DNA of 64,000 bases from positions 62,001 through 126,000 of the forward strand of contig NZ_CP126742.1 of assembly GCF_030246945.1 (NCBI RefSeq), in the 5' to 3' direction. Positions 8,406 to 15,675 of the stretch are shown piece by piece. Every line of letters begins with the position of its first letter. Position 1 is the first letter of the stretch. The DNA is from Microbacterium sp. zg-Y1090. GTDB lineage: Bacteria; Actinomycetota; Actinomycetes; Actinomycetales; Microbacteriaceae. The notes below the pieces were generated by a model. That model worked only from the letters and a program-made list of their open reading frames with translations. It ran no database searches and had not been told where the DNA came from. The position numbers were made by a program, and so were the translations under genes.

Positions 8406-9353
8406 ATGAAAGCCTGGCAGTTCACCGGAACCCATGAACCCCTCGTGCTGAACGAGGTGCCCGAGCCGACCGCGGGGCCGGGTGAGGTGCTGCTGAAGAT
8501 GACGGCGGCGGGCCTCTGCCACTCCGACGTGGGGGTGCTCGGGGACGAGGGCTGGCTCTCGATGCTGGCGAAGCTGCCGATCACGCTCGGCCACGAGAAC
8601 GCCGGCGTCATCGAGGCGCTGGGCGAGGGGGTGACCGGCTACGCCGTGGGAGACCGCGTCGCCGTGTGCCCGACCACGGCCGCCGGAGCGCCCGGTTACG
8701 GCTACGACGGCGGGTTCGCCGAGAAGATGGCCGTCGCCGCCGAGGCGCTCGTGCCGATCCCCGATGAGGTCGACGACGTCTACGGCGCGGCGGCGACGGA
8801 TGCCGGCATGACCTCCCACGCCGCCGTCATCACCAACGGCGGGGTGAAGGCGGGAGACACCGTCGGCATCATCGGCCTGGGCGGCCTCGGCCAGATCGGC
8901 GCCCGCGTGGCGGTGCTCGCCGGTGCCACGGTGTACGTCGCCGAGGTCAACGAGGCGGTCTGGCCGCTGGCCGAGGAGATCGGCGCGGCGGGCGTCGCGG
9001 CATCCATCGCCGACTTCGACGGTGTCGTGTTCGACGTGATCGTCGACTTCGCCGGATTCGGCACGACCACCGCCCAGGCGGTCGACGCGATCCGTCGGGA
9101 CGGCACCGTCGTCGTCGTGGGCATGGGGCGGCTCGAGGCGACCATCAGCACGAAGTCGCTCATCCTCAGCCAGTGCATCCTGCGGGGCTCCAACGGCGGC
9201 ACCAAGGAGGACATCGCCGGCGTCTACGAGTACATGAAGACGGGGCAGCTGAAGCCGGAGGCCACGACGATCCGCTTCGACGAGATCGGCGAAGGGCTGC
9301 AGCGCCTGCACCGCGGCGAGGTGAAGGGGCGTCTGGTCGCGACGTTCGACTGA
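8406..9353 (+). CDS. NAD-dependent zinc alcohol dehydrogenase without the structural-zinc lobe
   Basis: A 315-residue medium-chain dehydrogenase. Catalytic zinc ligands are visible as Cys38 (LCHSD), His63/Glu64 (GHENAG) and Asp132 (TDAGMTSH, where many relatives have Cys; Asp is known in Rhodococcus ADH-A-like enzymes). The Rossmann motif is GLGGLG (157-162). Between residues 88 and 102 the protein reads CPTTAAGAPGYGYDG, where classic members carry a loop of about 20 residues with four structural-zinc cysteines; that loop is absent. The ATG at 8406 has an AAGGAGCAGCC ribosome site. A strong terminator follows, so it is monocistronic. Substrate unknown. Confidence 0.9.
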   Translation: MKAWQFTGTHEPLVLNEVPEPTAGPGEVLLKMTAAGLCHSDVGVLGDEGWLSMLAKLPITLGHENAGVIEALGEGVTGYAVGDRVAVCPTTAAGAPGYGYDGGFAEKMAVAAEALVPIPDEVDDVYGAAATDAGMTSHAAVITNGGVKAGDTVGIIGLGGLGQIGARVAVLAGATVYVAEVNEAVWPLAEEIGAAGVAASIADFDGVVFDVIVDFAGFGTTTAQAVDAIRRDGTVVVVGMGRLEATISTKSLILSQCILRGSNGGTKEDIAGVYEYMKTGQLKPEATTIRFDEIGEGLQRLHRGEVKGRLVATFD

Positions 9354-9359
9354 GGCTCA

Positions 9360-9391
9360 CCCGGGGGCGGCGCAGTCGCGCCGCCCCCGGG
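9360..9391 (+). terminator. strong hairpin after the alcohol dehydrogenase gene
   Basis: CCCGGGGGCGGCGC (9360-9373) pairs perfectly with GCGCCGCCCCCGGG (9378-9391) around the loop AGTC, only 7 nt after the stop codon. Confidence 0.85.
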
Positions 9392-9527
9392 CACTTCCCC
9401 TCGCCGTGTGAGCAGCCACATCACCGCGTGGCCGTGCTGCATCCAAACGGCGTGCTCGACCGGAATACCTTTCTGGCGCCCGACGGCTGTCGCCGAGCGT
9501 GACTCTTCTCACCGAAGGAGCAGGAAG

Positions 9528-10121
9528 ATGAACCGGAAGCTCTCCATCGGCGTCGTGGCGATCGTCGCCGCAGCGCTCACGCTGACAGCCTCGCCGGCGT
9601 CGGCATACGGCGGCGCGAAGCCGACCGGGTCGATCGTCGATGTGGCTGTCGCCGCATCGGGCGGCGGAACACCGGACAGCAACGGCCGCGACTACGACCT
9701 GCTGGTGCAGGCGCTCGTCGCCACCGGGCTCGATGCCACCCTCGCCGACACGAGCACCACCTTCACGGTGTTCGCGCCCAACGACCAGGCTTTCCTGCGC
9801 CTCGTCACCGACCTCACCGGTGCCGCCCCGGCGTCGGAGGCCGCGGCGCTCACCACGATCACCTCGACGTTCTCGGCGGAGCAGATCTCGAACATCCTGC
9901 TGTACCACGTGGTGCCGGGCAAGAAGCTCGGACCCCTGCAGGTGCTGCTCTCGCGCAACCTGACCATGGCCAACGGCGGCACCATCCAGCCGCGGGCCAC
10001 CACGCTGCGTGACGAGACCCCGTCGCTCAAGGACCCGCGTCTGGTGCTCTGGGCGATCAACATCCCGGCCACGAACGGCGTCATCCACACGATCGACCGG
10101 GTGCTGGTCCCCGCTTCCTGA
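9528..10121 (+). CDS. secreted fasciclin-domain protein
   Basis: A 197-residue exported protein. Residues 1-26 are a Sec signal peptide (NRK, hydrophobic core, cleavage near ASPASA). The rest is a single FAS1 (beta-Ig-H3/fasciclin) domain with its H1 motif (TTFTVFAPNDQAFLRL), the Y-H-V-V-P-G box (ILLYHVVPGKKLG) and the H2 end (ATNGVIHTIDRVLVP). FAS1 domains mediate weak cell-surface or matrix adhesion. There is no lipobox or anchor, so it should be released. The ATG at 9528 follows a good AAGGAGCAGGAAG site. It stands alone between two terminators. Confidence 0.93.
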   Translation: MNRKLSIGVVAIVAAALTLTASPASAYGGAKPTGSIVDVAVAASGGGTPDSNGRDYDLLVQALVATGLDATLADTSTTFTVFAPNDQAFLRLVTDLTGAAPASEAAALTTITSTFSAEQISNILLYHVVPGKKLGPLQVLLSRNLTMANGGTIQPRATTLRDETPSLKDPRLVLWAINIPATNGVIHTIDRVLVPAS

Positions 10122-10140
10122 CCAGCGGCGGTCAGGCAGA

Positions 10141-10168
10141 CGAGGCCGGGGGCTCACCCCCGGCCTCG
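10141..10168 (+). terminator. hairpin after the fasciclin gene
   Basis: CGAGGCCGGGGG (10141-10152) and CCCCCGGCCTCG (10157-10168) form a perfect 12-bp stem with a CTCA loop, followed by TTGCG. Confidence 0.85.
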
Positions 10169-10204
10169 TTGCGCTGCGTGGCGGTGGTGGCGGAAGAGCA
10201 GGTC

Positions 10205-10248
10205 TTGACGAACCAGCCGGCCGGTCGTAACGTGCAACCAAATGGTTG
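10205..10248 (+). promoter_or_regulatory. promoter and operator of the ArsR gene
   Basis: TTGACG (10205-10210) and TAACGT (10228-10233) are 17 bp apart, a good sigma-70-type promoter. The start site should fall near 10240, almost on the ATG at 10242. A palindrome CAACCA-AA-TGGTTG (10235-10248) covers the start site and the first codons, an ideal place for ArsR autorepression. Confidence 0.75.
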
Positions 10249-10604
10249 TACGAATGGAACTCACTGATGACGAGACCGACCGCGTCTTCCACGCGCTGGC
10301 GGCAGCCACGCGCCGTGACATCCTGCGGCGCACGCTCGAGAGCGAGCAGTCCGTCTCGGCCCTCGCGGCCGGGTACGACATGTCGTTCGCGGCAGTGCAG
10401 AAGCACGTCGCCGTGCTCGAGGCGGCCGGACTCATCATCAAGCGCGCTGAGGGCCGCGAGCGGCTGGTGCGGGCGGATCCGGACATGATCGCCCGAGCCC
10501 GCACCCTCCTGGCTGCCTACGAAGCCCTCTGGCGCGCACGCATCGATCGGCTGGACGACCTTCTGGCCGCGCCGGCCCCGCCACAGAACACGCAAGGAGG
10601 GTGA
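10242..10604 (+). CDS. ArsR-family repressor paired with an SRPBCC gene
   Basis: A 120-residue winged-helix protein of the ArsR/HTH_20 type (FHALAAATRRDILRRTLESE, then SVSALAAGYDMSFAAVQKHVAVLE and the wing RAEGRERLVRA). No metal-binding cysteines are present, so it belongs to the non-metal branch that is usually encoded next to an AHSA1/SRPBCC gene. The next gene, 1 bp away, is indeed a two-domain SRPBCC gene, but it is broken. The start is ATG 10242 or ATG 10254 in the same frame; the promoter makes a leaderless or near-leaderless message likely. The regulator itself looks intact. Confidence 0.9.
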   Translation: MVVRMELTDDETDRVFHALAAATRRDILRRTLESEQSVSALAAGYDMSFAAVQKHVAVLEAAGLIIKRAEGRERLVRADPDMIARARTLLAAYEALWRARIDRLDDLLAAPAPPQNTQGG

Positions 10605-10605
10605 C

Positions 10606-11234
10606 ATGCCCGTCACCGAAGTCACGACCGACCCCGAAGCCCTCACGATGACCCTCATCGCCGACTTCGCCGCCCCTGTCGAGCGCCTGTGGCATGCGTT
10701 CACCGACCCGCGCGAGCTCGAGCGCTTCTGGGCTCCGCCGACGCCCTCGACGCCGTGGTCGCGATGGGCGCGATCGAGGGTTCCACGATGGCGATGAACC
10801 AGCTCGACCGGGTGCTGCTCGGTCTGCGGGAGTACGCGCAGGGCAAGGGAACGCAGGTGGAGCTGCTCGACGACGTCCACGTGCGGATCACCCGGCTGAT
10901 CGAGGGCTCGCGGGACCTCGTCTGGCGCGCGCACCACGAGCCCGAGCAGGACGGCAGACCCGAGACGCGCTTCGGCTTCGAGGGCCGCACCCTGCTGTCG
11001 CAGCCGCCGCGCCGCGAGGTCACCACCGAGCGCATGATCGGCACCGAGGGCCCCGACGTCATCAACGACCTGAACCTCGACGAAGAGGACGGGGCGACGC
11101 TTCTCACGCTGCTGCTGGAGTACCCCGACCGGGCGACGCGGGACGAGATCCTCGCGACCGGCATGGCCGACGGCATGGAGGACAGCTACGCGCGACTGGA
11201 GTCGGTGCTCGCCACCGACATCCCCGTGCGCTGA
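10606..11234 (+). pseudogene. two-domain SRPBCC (AHSA1-like) gene broken by two deletions
   Basis: Residues 1-44 from the ATG at 10606 are a normal AHSA1 start (EALTMTLIADFAAPVERLWH, then ELERFWAPP). The frame then breaks near 10735-10741. Homology resumes in another frame with the end of domain 1 (MNQLDRVLLGL) and domain 2 (HVRITRLIEGSRDLVWRAHH, RREVTTERMIGTEGP, GMADGMEDSYARLESVL). Compared with intact two-domain relatives of over 300 residues known to me, most of domain 1 is missing. About 30 residues of domain 2 are also missing after HHEPE, where an RWLLGPDGW-type segment normally sits. A ribosome site (AAGGAGGGTGAC) precedes the start. It is probably decayed, although a shortened product could still be made from a later start. 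Confidence 0.8.
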
Positions 11235-11277
11235 CGCGGCGCTGGCGTCGGGCGTGACGCCCGCCGTGGCGGACGAC

Positions 11278-11742
11278 TCAGGCGCGGGGCAGGGCGTCCT
11301 CGAGCGCGACCCATGCGAGCATCGCGCACTTCACGCGTGCGGTGAACTTCGACACTCCCGACAGCGCCGTGGCGTCGCCGTAGACGTCTTCGTCGAGCTC
11401 CTGCTTGCCCCGCGAGCGCAGCACCTCGCGGAACCCGCCGATCAGGTCGATGGCCTCCTGCCGGCTCAGGGGGTCGCCGGCCTCGATGCGGTCGTCGACG
11501 AGGGAGGCCAGCATGGATGCCGACGCCTGCGAGATCGAGCAGCCGGCGCCCTCCCACGTCACCGAGGTGAGCGTCTCGCCGTCGTCGGACACCCGGGCGC
11601 GCAGGGTGATGTCGTCACCGCAGATCGGGTTGTGCTGGTGCGAGGTGGCGGTGCGCCCCTCCTCCGAGGCGAGCCCGCGGGCGTGCGGGTGCTTGGAGTG
11701 ATCGAGGATCAGCTCCTGGTACAGCGATTCGAGGGCGCTCAT
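11278..11742 (-). CDS. sufU: Fe-S cluster assembly protein SufU
   Basis: A 154-residue SufU, the zinc-dependent partner that accepts sulfur from SufS in Gram-positive bacteria. Its metal/sulfur site is complete: Cys41-Gly-Asp43 (NPICGDD), Cys68 (GAGCSIS) and Cys139 (VKCAMLAW). The SufU-specific insertion between the second and third cysteines is present. Its ATG overlaps the sufS stop codon (ATGA), so the two are translated together. The SufBCD scaffold genes are not next to it. Confidence 0.96.
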   Translation of the reverse strand: MSALESLYQELILDHSKHPHARGLASEEGRTATSHQHNPICGDDITLRARVSDDGETLTSVTWEGAGCSISQASASMLASLVDDRIEAGDPLSRQEAIDLIGGFREVLRSRGKQELDEDVYGDATALSGVSKFTARVKCAMLAWVALEDALPRA

Positions 11743-13049
11743 GCCGTGGCTCCTTCCGCGCCGAAGTACGACCGCACGCCCGCGACGGCGTCGAGGAAGC
11801 GGTCGATGTCGTCGTCTGTCGTGAACACCGAGGCCGACGCGCGCACCGACGCGGTCAGGCCGAACCGGGCGTGCAGCGGCTTGGCGCAGTGGTGCCCGAC
11901 CCGCACGGCGATGCCCCGGGCATCCAGGAACTGCCCGACGTCGTGCGCGTGCACGCCGGCGACGTCGAACGACGCCAGCCCCACCCGGTCGACGTCGGCG
12001 CCCGGGTCGCCCAGCACCCGCACGCCGTCGATGGCGTCGAGCCCGGTGAGCAGGCGCCGACCGATCTCGCGCTCGTGCGCGTGCACGGCATCCGTGCCGA
12101 TGCCGTCGAGGTAGCGGGCCGCCGCAGCCAGCGCGATGGCCTGCGAGACGGGCTGCGTGCCCGCCTCGAACTTCTGCGGTGCGGGCAGGAACCCCGCCTC
12201 GTCGAGGGTGACGGTGGTGACCATCGAGCCGCCGGTGAGGAACGGGGGCAGCGCCTCGAGCACCTCGGTGCGTCCGTAGAGCCCGCCGACGCCGTAGGGG
12301 CCGAGCATCTTGTGGCCCGAGAAGGCCGCGAGGTCGACGCCCAGGGCGGGCAGGTCCACGGCGAGGTGCGGCACCGACTGGCAGGCATCCATCACCGTGA
12401 GCGCGCCCACGGCACGGGCGAGCGCGACGAGATCGGCCACCGGGTTGACGATGCCGAGCACGTTCGACACGTGCGTGAACGCCACGACCTTGGTGCGCTC
12501 GCCGATGAGCGCCGCCGCGGCATCCATGTCGAGGGTGCCGTCATCGCGCACCGGGATGTGGCGCAGCACCGCGCCGGTGCGGGCGGCGAGCTCCTGCCAC
12601 GGGATGAGGTTGGCGTGGTGCTCCGCCTCGGTCACGACGATCTCGTCGCCGGCGCGCAGGGCGAAGCGGGCGGATGCCGGGGCGCCCCGGCCGGCGGTGG
12701 CGTTGTCGATCGCATAGGCGACGAGGTTCAGGGCGAGGGTCGCGCCGCTGGCCCAGACGAGGTTCTCGGGCTCGGCGCCGACGAAACCGGCGACGGTCTC
12801 GCGGGCATCCTCGAACAGCTCCGTCGCCTCGGCGGCGAGGGTGTGGGCGCCGCGGTGCACGGCCGAGTTGGCGCGGGTGAGGAAGTCGATCTCGGTGTCG
12901 AGCACCACCTGCGGCTTCTGACTCGTCGCTCCGGAGTCGAGGTACACCAGCGACTCCCCGTTGACGCTCTGGTCGAGGATCGGGAAGTCCGCGCGCAACG
13001 CGGCGGCGTCGACGACCCGGGCGGGGTCGGATGCGATGGGGGCACTCAC
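11739..13049 (-). CDS. sufS: cysteine desulfurase SufS
   Basis: A 436-residue group II cysteine desulfurase that takes sulfur from L-cysteine for Fe-S assembly. The PLP lysine is Lys247 in FSGHKMLGPYG; the EAEHHANLIPWQ histidine pair (144-145) stacks on PLP; the catalytic cysteine lies in the C-terminal RVGHHCAKPLH motif. It heads a two-gene sufS-sufU operon. The GTG at 13049 has TAGCCT (complement of 13056-13061) exactly 6 nt upstream, implying a leaderless mRNA. The stretch 13050-13298 upstream holds no gene. Confidence 0.96.
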   Translation of the reverse strand: MSAPIASDPARVVDAAALRADFPILDQSVNGESLVYLDSGATSQKPQVVLDTEIDFLTRANSAVHRGAHTLAAEATELFEDARETVAGFVGAEPENLVWASGATLALNLVAYAIDNATAGRGAPASARFALRAGDEIVVTEAEHHANLIPWQELAARTGAVLRHIPVRDDGTLDMDAAAALIGERTKVVAFTHVSNVLGIVNPVADLVALARAVGALTVMDACQSVPHLAVDLPALGVDLAAFSGHKMLGPYGVGGLYGRTEVLEALPPFLTGGSMVTTVTLDEAGFLPAPQKFEAGTQPVSQAIALAAAARYLDGIGTDAVHAHEREIGRRLLTGLDAIDGVRVLGDPGADVDRVGLASFDVAGVHAHDVGQFLDARGIAVRVGHHCAKPLHARFGLTASVRASASVFTTDDDIDRFLDAVAGVRSYFGAEGATA

Positions 13050-13298
13050 CCTTCCAGGCTACGCCGCCCAGCCTGCGCGGGGCCCGAGGTGTCCGACGGG
13101 CTCGGACCGCGCGGTGCGGACCCACCCGGCCCCGCATCTCCGGTCGTGTCGGGCGGAGCCCCCTCCGGTCGGGCGGCTCCTGGTGGGGCGCCGGGGCGCG
13201 GGCATATCCGGGTCGCCCGAAACGAGGAGATCTGCCCGAATGCGGTGGTGAGGGATGCCGGGGCGGGGGATTCCGGGGCGCGGATGCCAGGACGTGCG

Positions 13299-14513
13299 TC
13301 AGCCGAGGAACTCCCGCGCCGCCACCACCAGGTTCTCGACGCCGCGCTCGATGGTGGGGTGAAGCACCGGCGCGAAGAACGGCGAGTGGTTCGTGGGGAT
13401 GTCCGCGTCGATCGTGCCGGCGGCGGCCGCGGCTGCATACGCCTCGGGGTCGACGCCGCCCCAGAACCAGAACACCAGCGCAGCGCCGCCGTCGCGGGCG
13501 AACCACGACACGTCCTCGCTGCCGGTGAACATGCCGGGGTCGACCACGGCGCCCTCGCCGAAGCTGCGCTCGAACGCGGAGACCAGACGGGCAGTGGCAT
13601 CCGCGTCGTTGATGGTCGGCGGCAGCGTGTGGGCGATCGAGATCACCGGCGGCTCCTCTGCGCCGGACGCCTCGGCCTCGGCGCGGACGACCCGCTCGAC
13701 CTTGGCCATGACGCGCTCGCGGGCCGCCTCGTCGGTGTAGCGCAGGCTCAGCTCGAGACGCGCCTCGGCGGGGATGATGTTGTTCTTCAGCCCGGCGTGG
13801 ATGGCGCCGACCGTGACGACCGCCATGTCGCGCGGGTCGATCTCGCGCGACACGATCGTCTGCAGGCGCATCACCGTGGCGGCCGCCATGACGACGGGGT
13901 CGATCGTGGCGTGCGGACGCGACCCGTGGCCGCCGCGGCCGAGCAGCGTCACGCTCAGTCCATCGGACGCGGCCATCTGCGTGCCGCTGCGCACCCCGAT
14001 GAGTCCCGCCGGCAGCGGGGTGAGGTGCTGGCCGAGCACGATGTCGGGGCGCGGGAAGCGGTCGAGCACGCCGTCGGAGATCATCGCACGTGAACCGGCG
14101 CCATACTCCTCGGCGGGCTGGAAGACCGCCACCACGGTGCCCGACCAGGCATCCGTCGTCGCGTGCAGCCGTTCGAGGGCGCCGAGCAGCGCGGTGACGT
14201 GCATGTCGTGGCCGCAGGCGTGCATGACCGGCACATCCTGCCCCGCGGGGTCGATGCCGCGCGCGGTGCTGGCGTAGGGCACGCCCGTGCGCTCTTCGAC
14301 GGGCAGGGCGTCCATGTCGGCGCGCAGCCACACGACGGGGCCCTCGCCGTTGCGGATGACCGCCGCGACGCCGGTCTTGCCGATCCCCTCCTCGAACGGG
14401 ATGCCGAGCTCCTGCAGCGTCCGTGTGACGACCCCGGCGGTGCGGGTCTCCTGGAACGAGAGCTCGGGATGCCGGTGCAGGTCGATGTACAGCGCTTCGA
14501 GGTCGATGCTCAT
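13299..14513 (-). CDS. M20-family amidohydrolase (peptidase M20D/amidase type)
   Basis: A 404-residue metal-dependent hydrolase of the M20D group, which cleaves N-acyl amino acids, hippurate or similar amides. Metal-site motifs include LRADMDALPVEE (about 62-73), the HACGHDMH cluster (near 100), QPAEEYGAGSR and the dimerisation-domain histidine in GRGGHGSRPH. The start ATG at 14513 is fixed by TAGGCT (complement of 14520-14525), 6 nt upstream, so the mRNA is probably leaderless. It has no operon partner; the natural substrate cannot be read from the sequence. Confidence 0.93.
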   Translation of the reverse strand: MSIDLEALYIDLHRHPELSFQETRTAGVVTRTLQELGIPFEEGIGKTGVAAVIRNGEGPVVWLRADMDALPVEERTGVPYASTARGIDPAGQDVPVMHACGHDMHVTALLGALERLHATTDAWSGTVVAVFQPAEEYGAGSRAMISDGVLDRFPRPDIVLGQHLTPLPAGLIGVRSGTQMAASDGLSVTLLGRGGHGSRPHATIDPVVMAAATVMRLQTIVSREIDPRDMAVVTVGAIHAGLKNNIIPAEARLELSLRYTDEAARERVMAKVERVVRAEAEASGAEEPPVISIAHTLPPTINDADATARLVSAFERSFGEGAVVDPGMFTGSEDVSWFARDGGAALVFWFWGGVDPEAYAAAAAAGTIDADIPTNHSPFFAPVLHPTIERGVENLVVAAREFLG

Positions 14514-14591
14514 GGCCAGAGCCTACGCGGACGGCTGCGGCTGCCCGCGACGGACGATCGCTGCCGCATCCCCGGTGCGGTCGCGCGACCG

Positions 14592-15650
14592 TCAGCGGGG
14601 CGTCGGCGCGCCCGTGGAGGCGCGCACCACCAGCTCGAACGGCAGGGAAGCGAGCGACCCGAAGGCCTCGGCGCCGGCAGCGCCGCCCCCGCCGCCCTCG
14701 CCCTCGGCGCGCTCGCCGAGGGCGGCGAGCACCTCTCTCGCCGCGCGCAGTCCCTGGTCGTGCGGGAACTGGTCCACCGTCGTGAGCCCGAAGAAGCCGC
14801 TCAGCTCGTGGCCGTCCACACCGACGATCGACAGGTCGCCGGGCACCGACAGCCCCAGGTCGCGCGCGGCGATCAGCGCGCCGAACGCCATCTCGTCCGA
14901 GGCGGCGAAGACCGCGGTGGGCGGGGCGTCGCTCGTCAGCAGTCGCATGGCCGCCGCATGGCCGCCCTCGATCGTGAAGTCCGCCGCTGCGTGGCGGGCG
15001 GCGGCGCGGGGGATGCCGGCGGCATCCAATGCCAGCTCGAAGCCCCGCCGCCGCAGCGAGGGGATGTGCTCCCGCTCGGTGCCGTCGTCGACGTCGTGCA
15101 GGATGCCGATGTGCGCCAGCTCCCGGTGCCCCAGGTCGGCGAGGTGCGCGGTCGCGAGCTTCGCGACCGCGATGTCGTCGACCGCCAGGCTGGGGAGCTG
15201 GCGGTGCTCCGCGCCCAGGGCCACGACCGGCATGCCGAGCGCGGCGAGGCGGTCGGCCTCGGCGGTGTCCAGCGACATGGCGATGGCGATGACGCCGTCC
15301 ACGCGGCGGCGGCGCAGGAACGTCTCGAACACCGCCGCACGCTCCGTGGGATCCTCGGTCAGCGCGTAGAGGGTGATGTCGTAGCCGGCGCTCTGCAGGC
15401 CCGATGCGATGCCGGCCAGCACCGTCGAGAAGTACCACCGGTCGACCACCGGCAGCAGCACGCCGATGTTGCGGGCGCGCCCCGACGCGAGGCTCGATGC
15501 CGGTGCCGACACGACGTAGCCCAGCGCCGCGGCGGTGTCGAGCACGCGCGAGCGGGTGCCGGCCGATACCTGCCCCCGCCCGCTCAGCGCGCGCGACACC
15601 GTCGCAGTGGAGACCCCCGCCGCGCGTGCCACCTCATCGATGCTCACCAT
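14592..15650 (-). CDS. LacI-family repressor of the alpha-glucosidase gene
   Basis: A 352-residue LacI regulator: helix-turn-helix at residues 1-25 (DEVARAAGVSTATVSRALSG), hinge helix near 50-58, then a periplasmic-binding-protein-like sugar domain. It lies 25 bp downstream of the GH13 alpha-glucosidase gene on the same strand and is probably co-transcribed. A perfect LacI-type palindrome at 17371-17386 controls that gene, so it is the natural candidate to bind there and to be relieved by maltose, isomaltose or a related sugar (inference). A GGGAG ribosome site precedes the ATG. Confidence 0.92.
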   Translation of the reverse strand: MVSIDEVARAAGVSTATVSRALSGRGQVSAGTRSRVLDTAAALGYVVSAPASSLASGRARNIGVLLPVVDRWYFSTVLAGIASGLQSAGYDITLYALTEDPTERAAVFETFLRRRRVDGVIAIAMSLDTAEADRLAALGMPVVALGAEHRQLPSLAVDDIAVAKLATAHLADLGHRELAHIGILHDVDDGTEREHIPSLRRRGFELALDAAGIPRAAARHAAADFTIEGGHAAAMRLLTSDAPPTAVFAASDEMAFGALIAARDLGLSVPGDLSIVGVDGHELSGFFGLTTVDQFPHDQGLRAAREVLAALGERAEGEGGGGGAAGAEAFGSLASLPFELVVRASTGAPTPR

Positions 15651-15675
15651 GGCGTGGGGTCTCCCGTCGCGTCGA

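Noticed and set aside
12541..15438. Minus-strand open frame of 965 codons crossing three genes
   Set aside because: It runs through sufS, the M20 gene and the LacI gene in a different frame and is Arg/Pro/His-rich. Those three genes have clear catalytic or DNA-binding motifs in their own frames.
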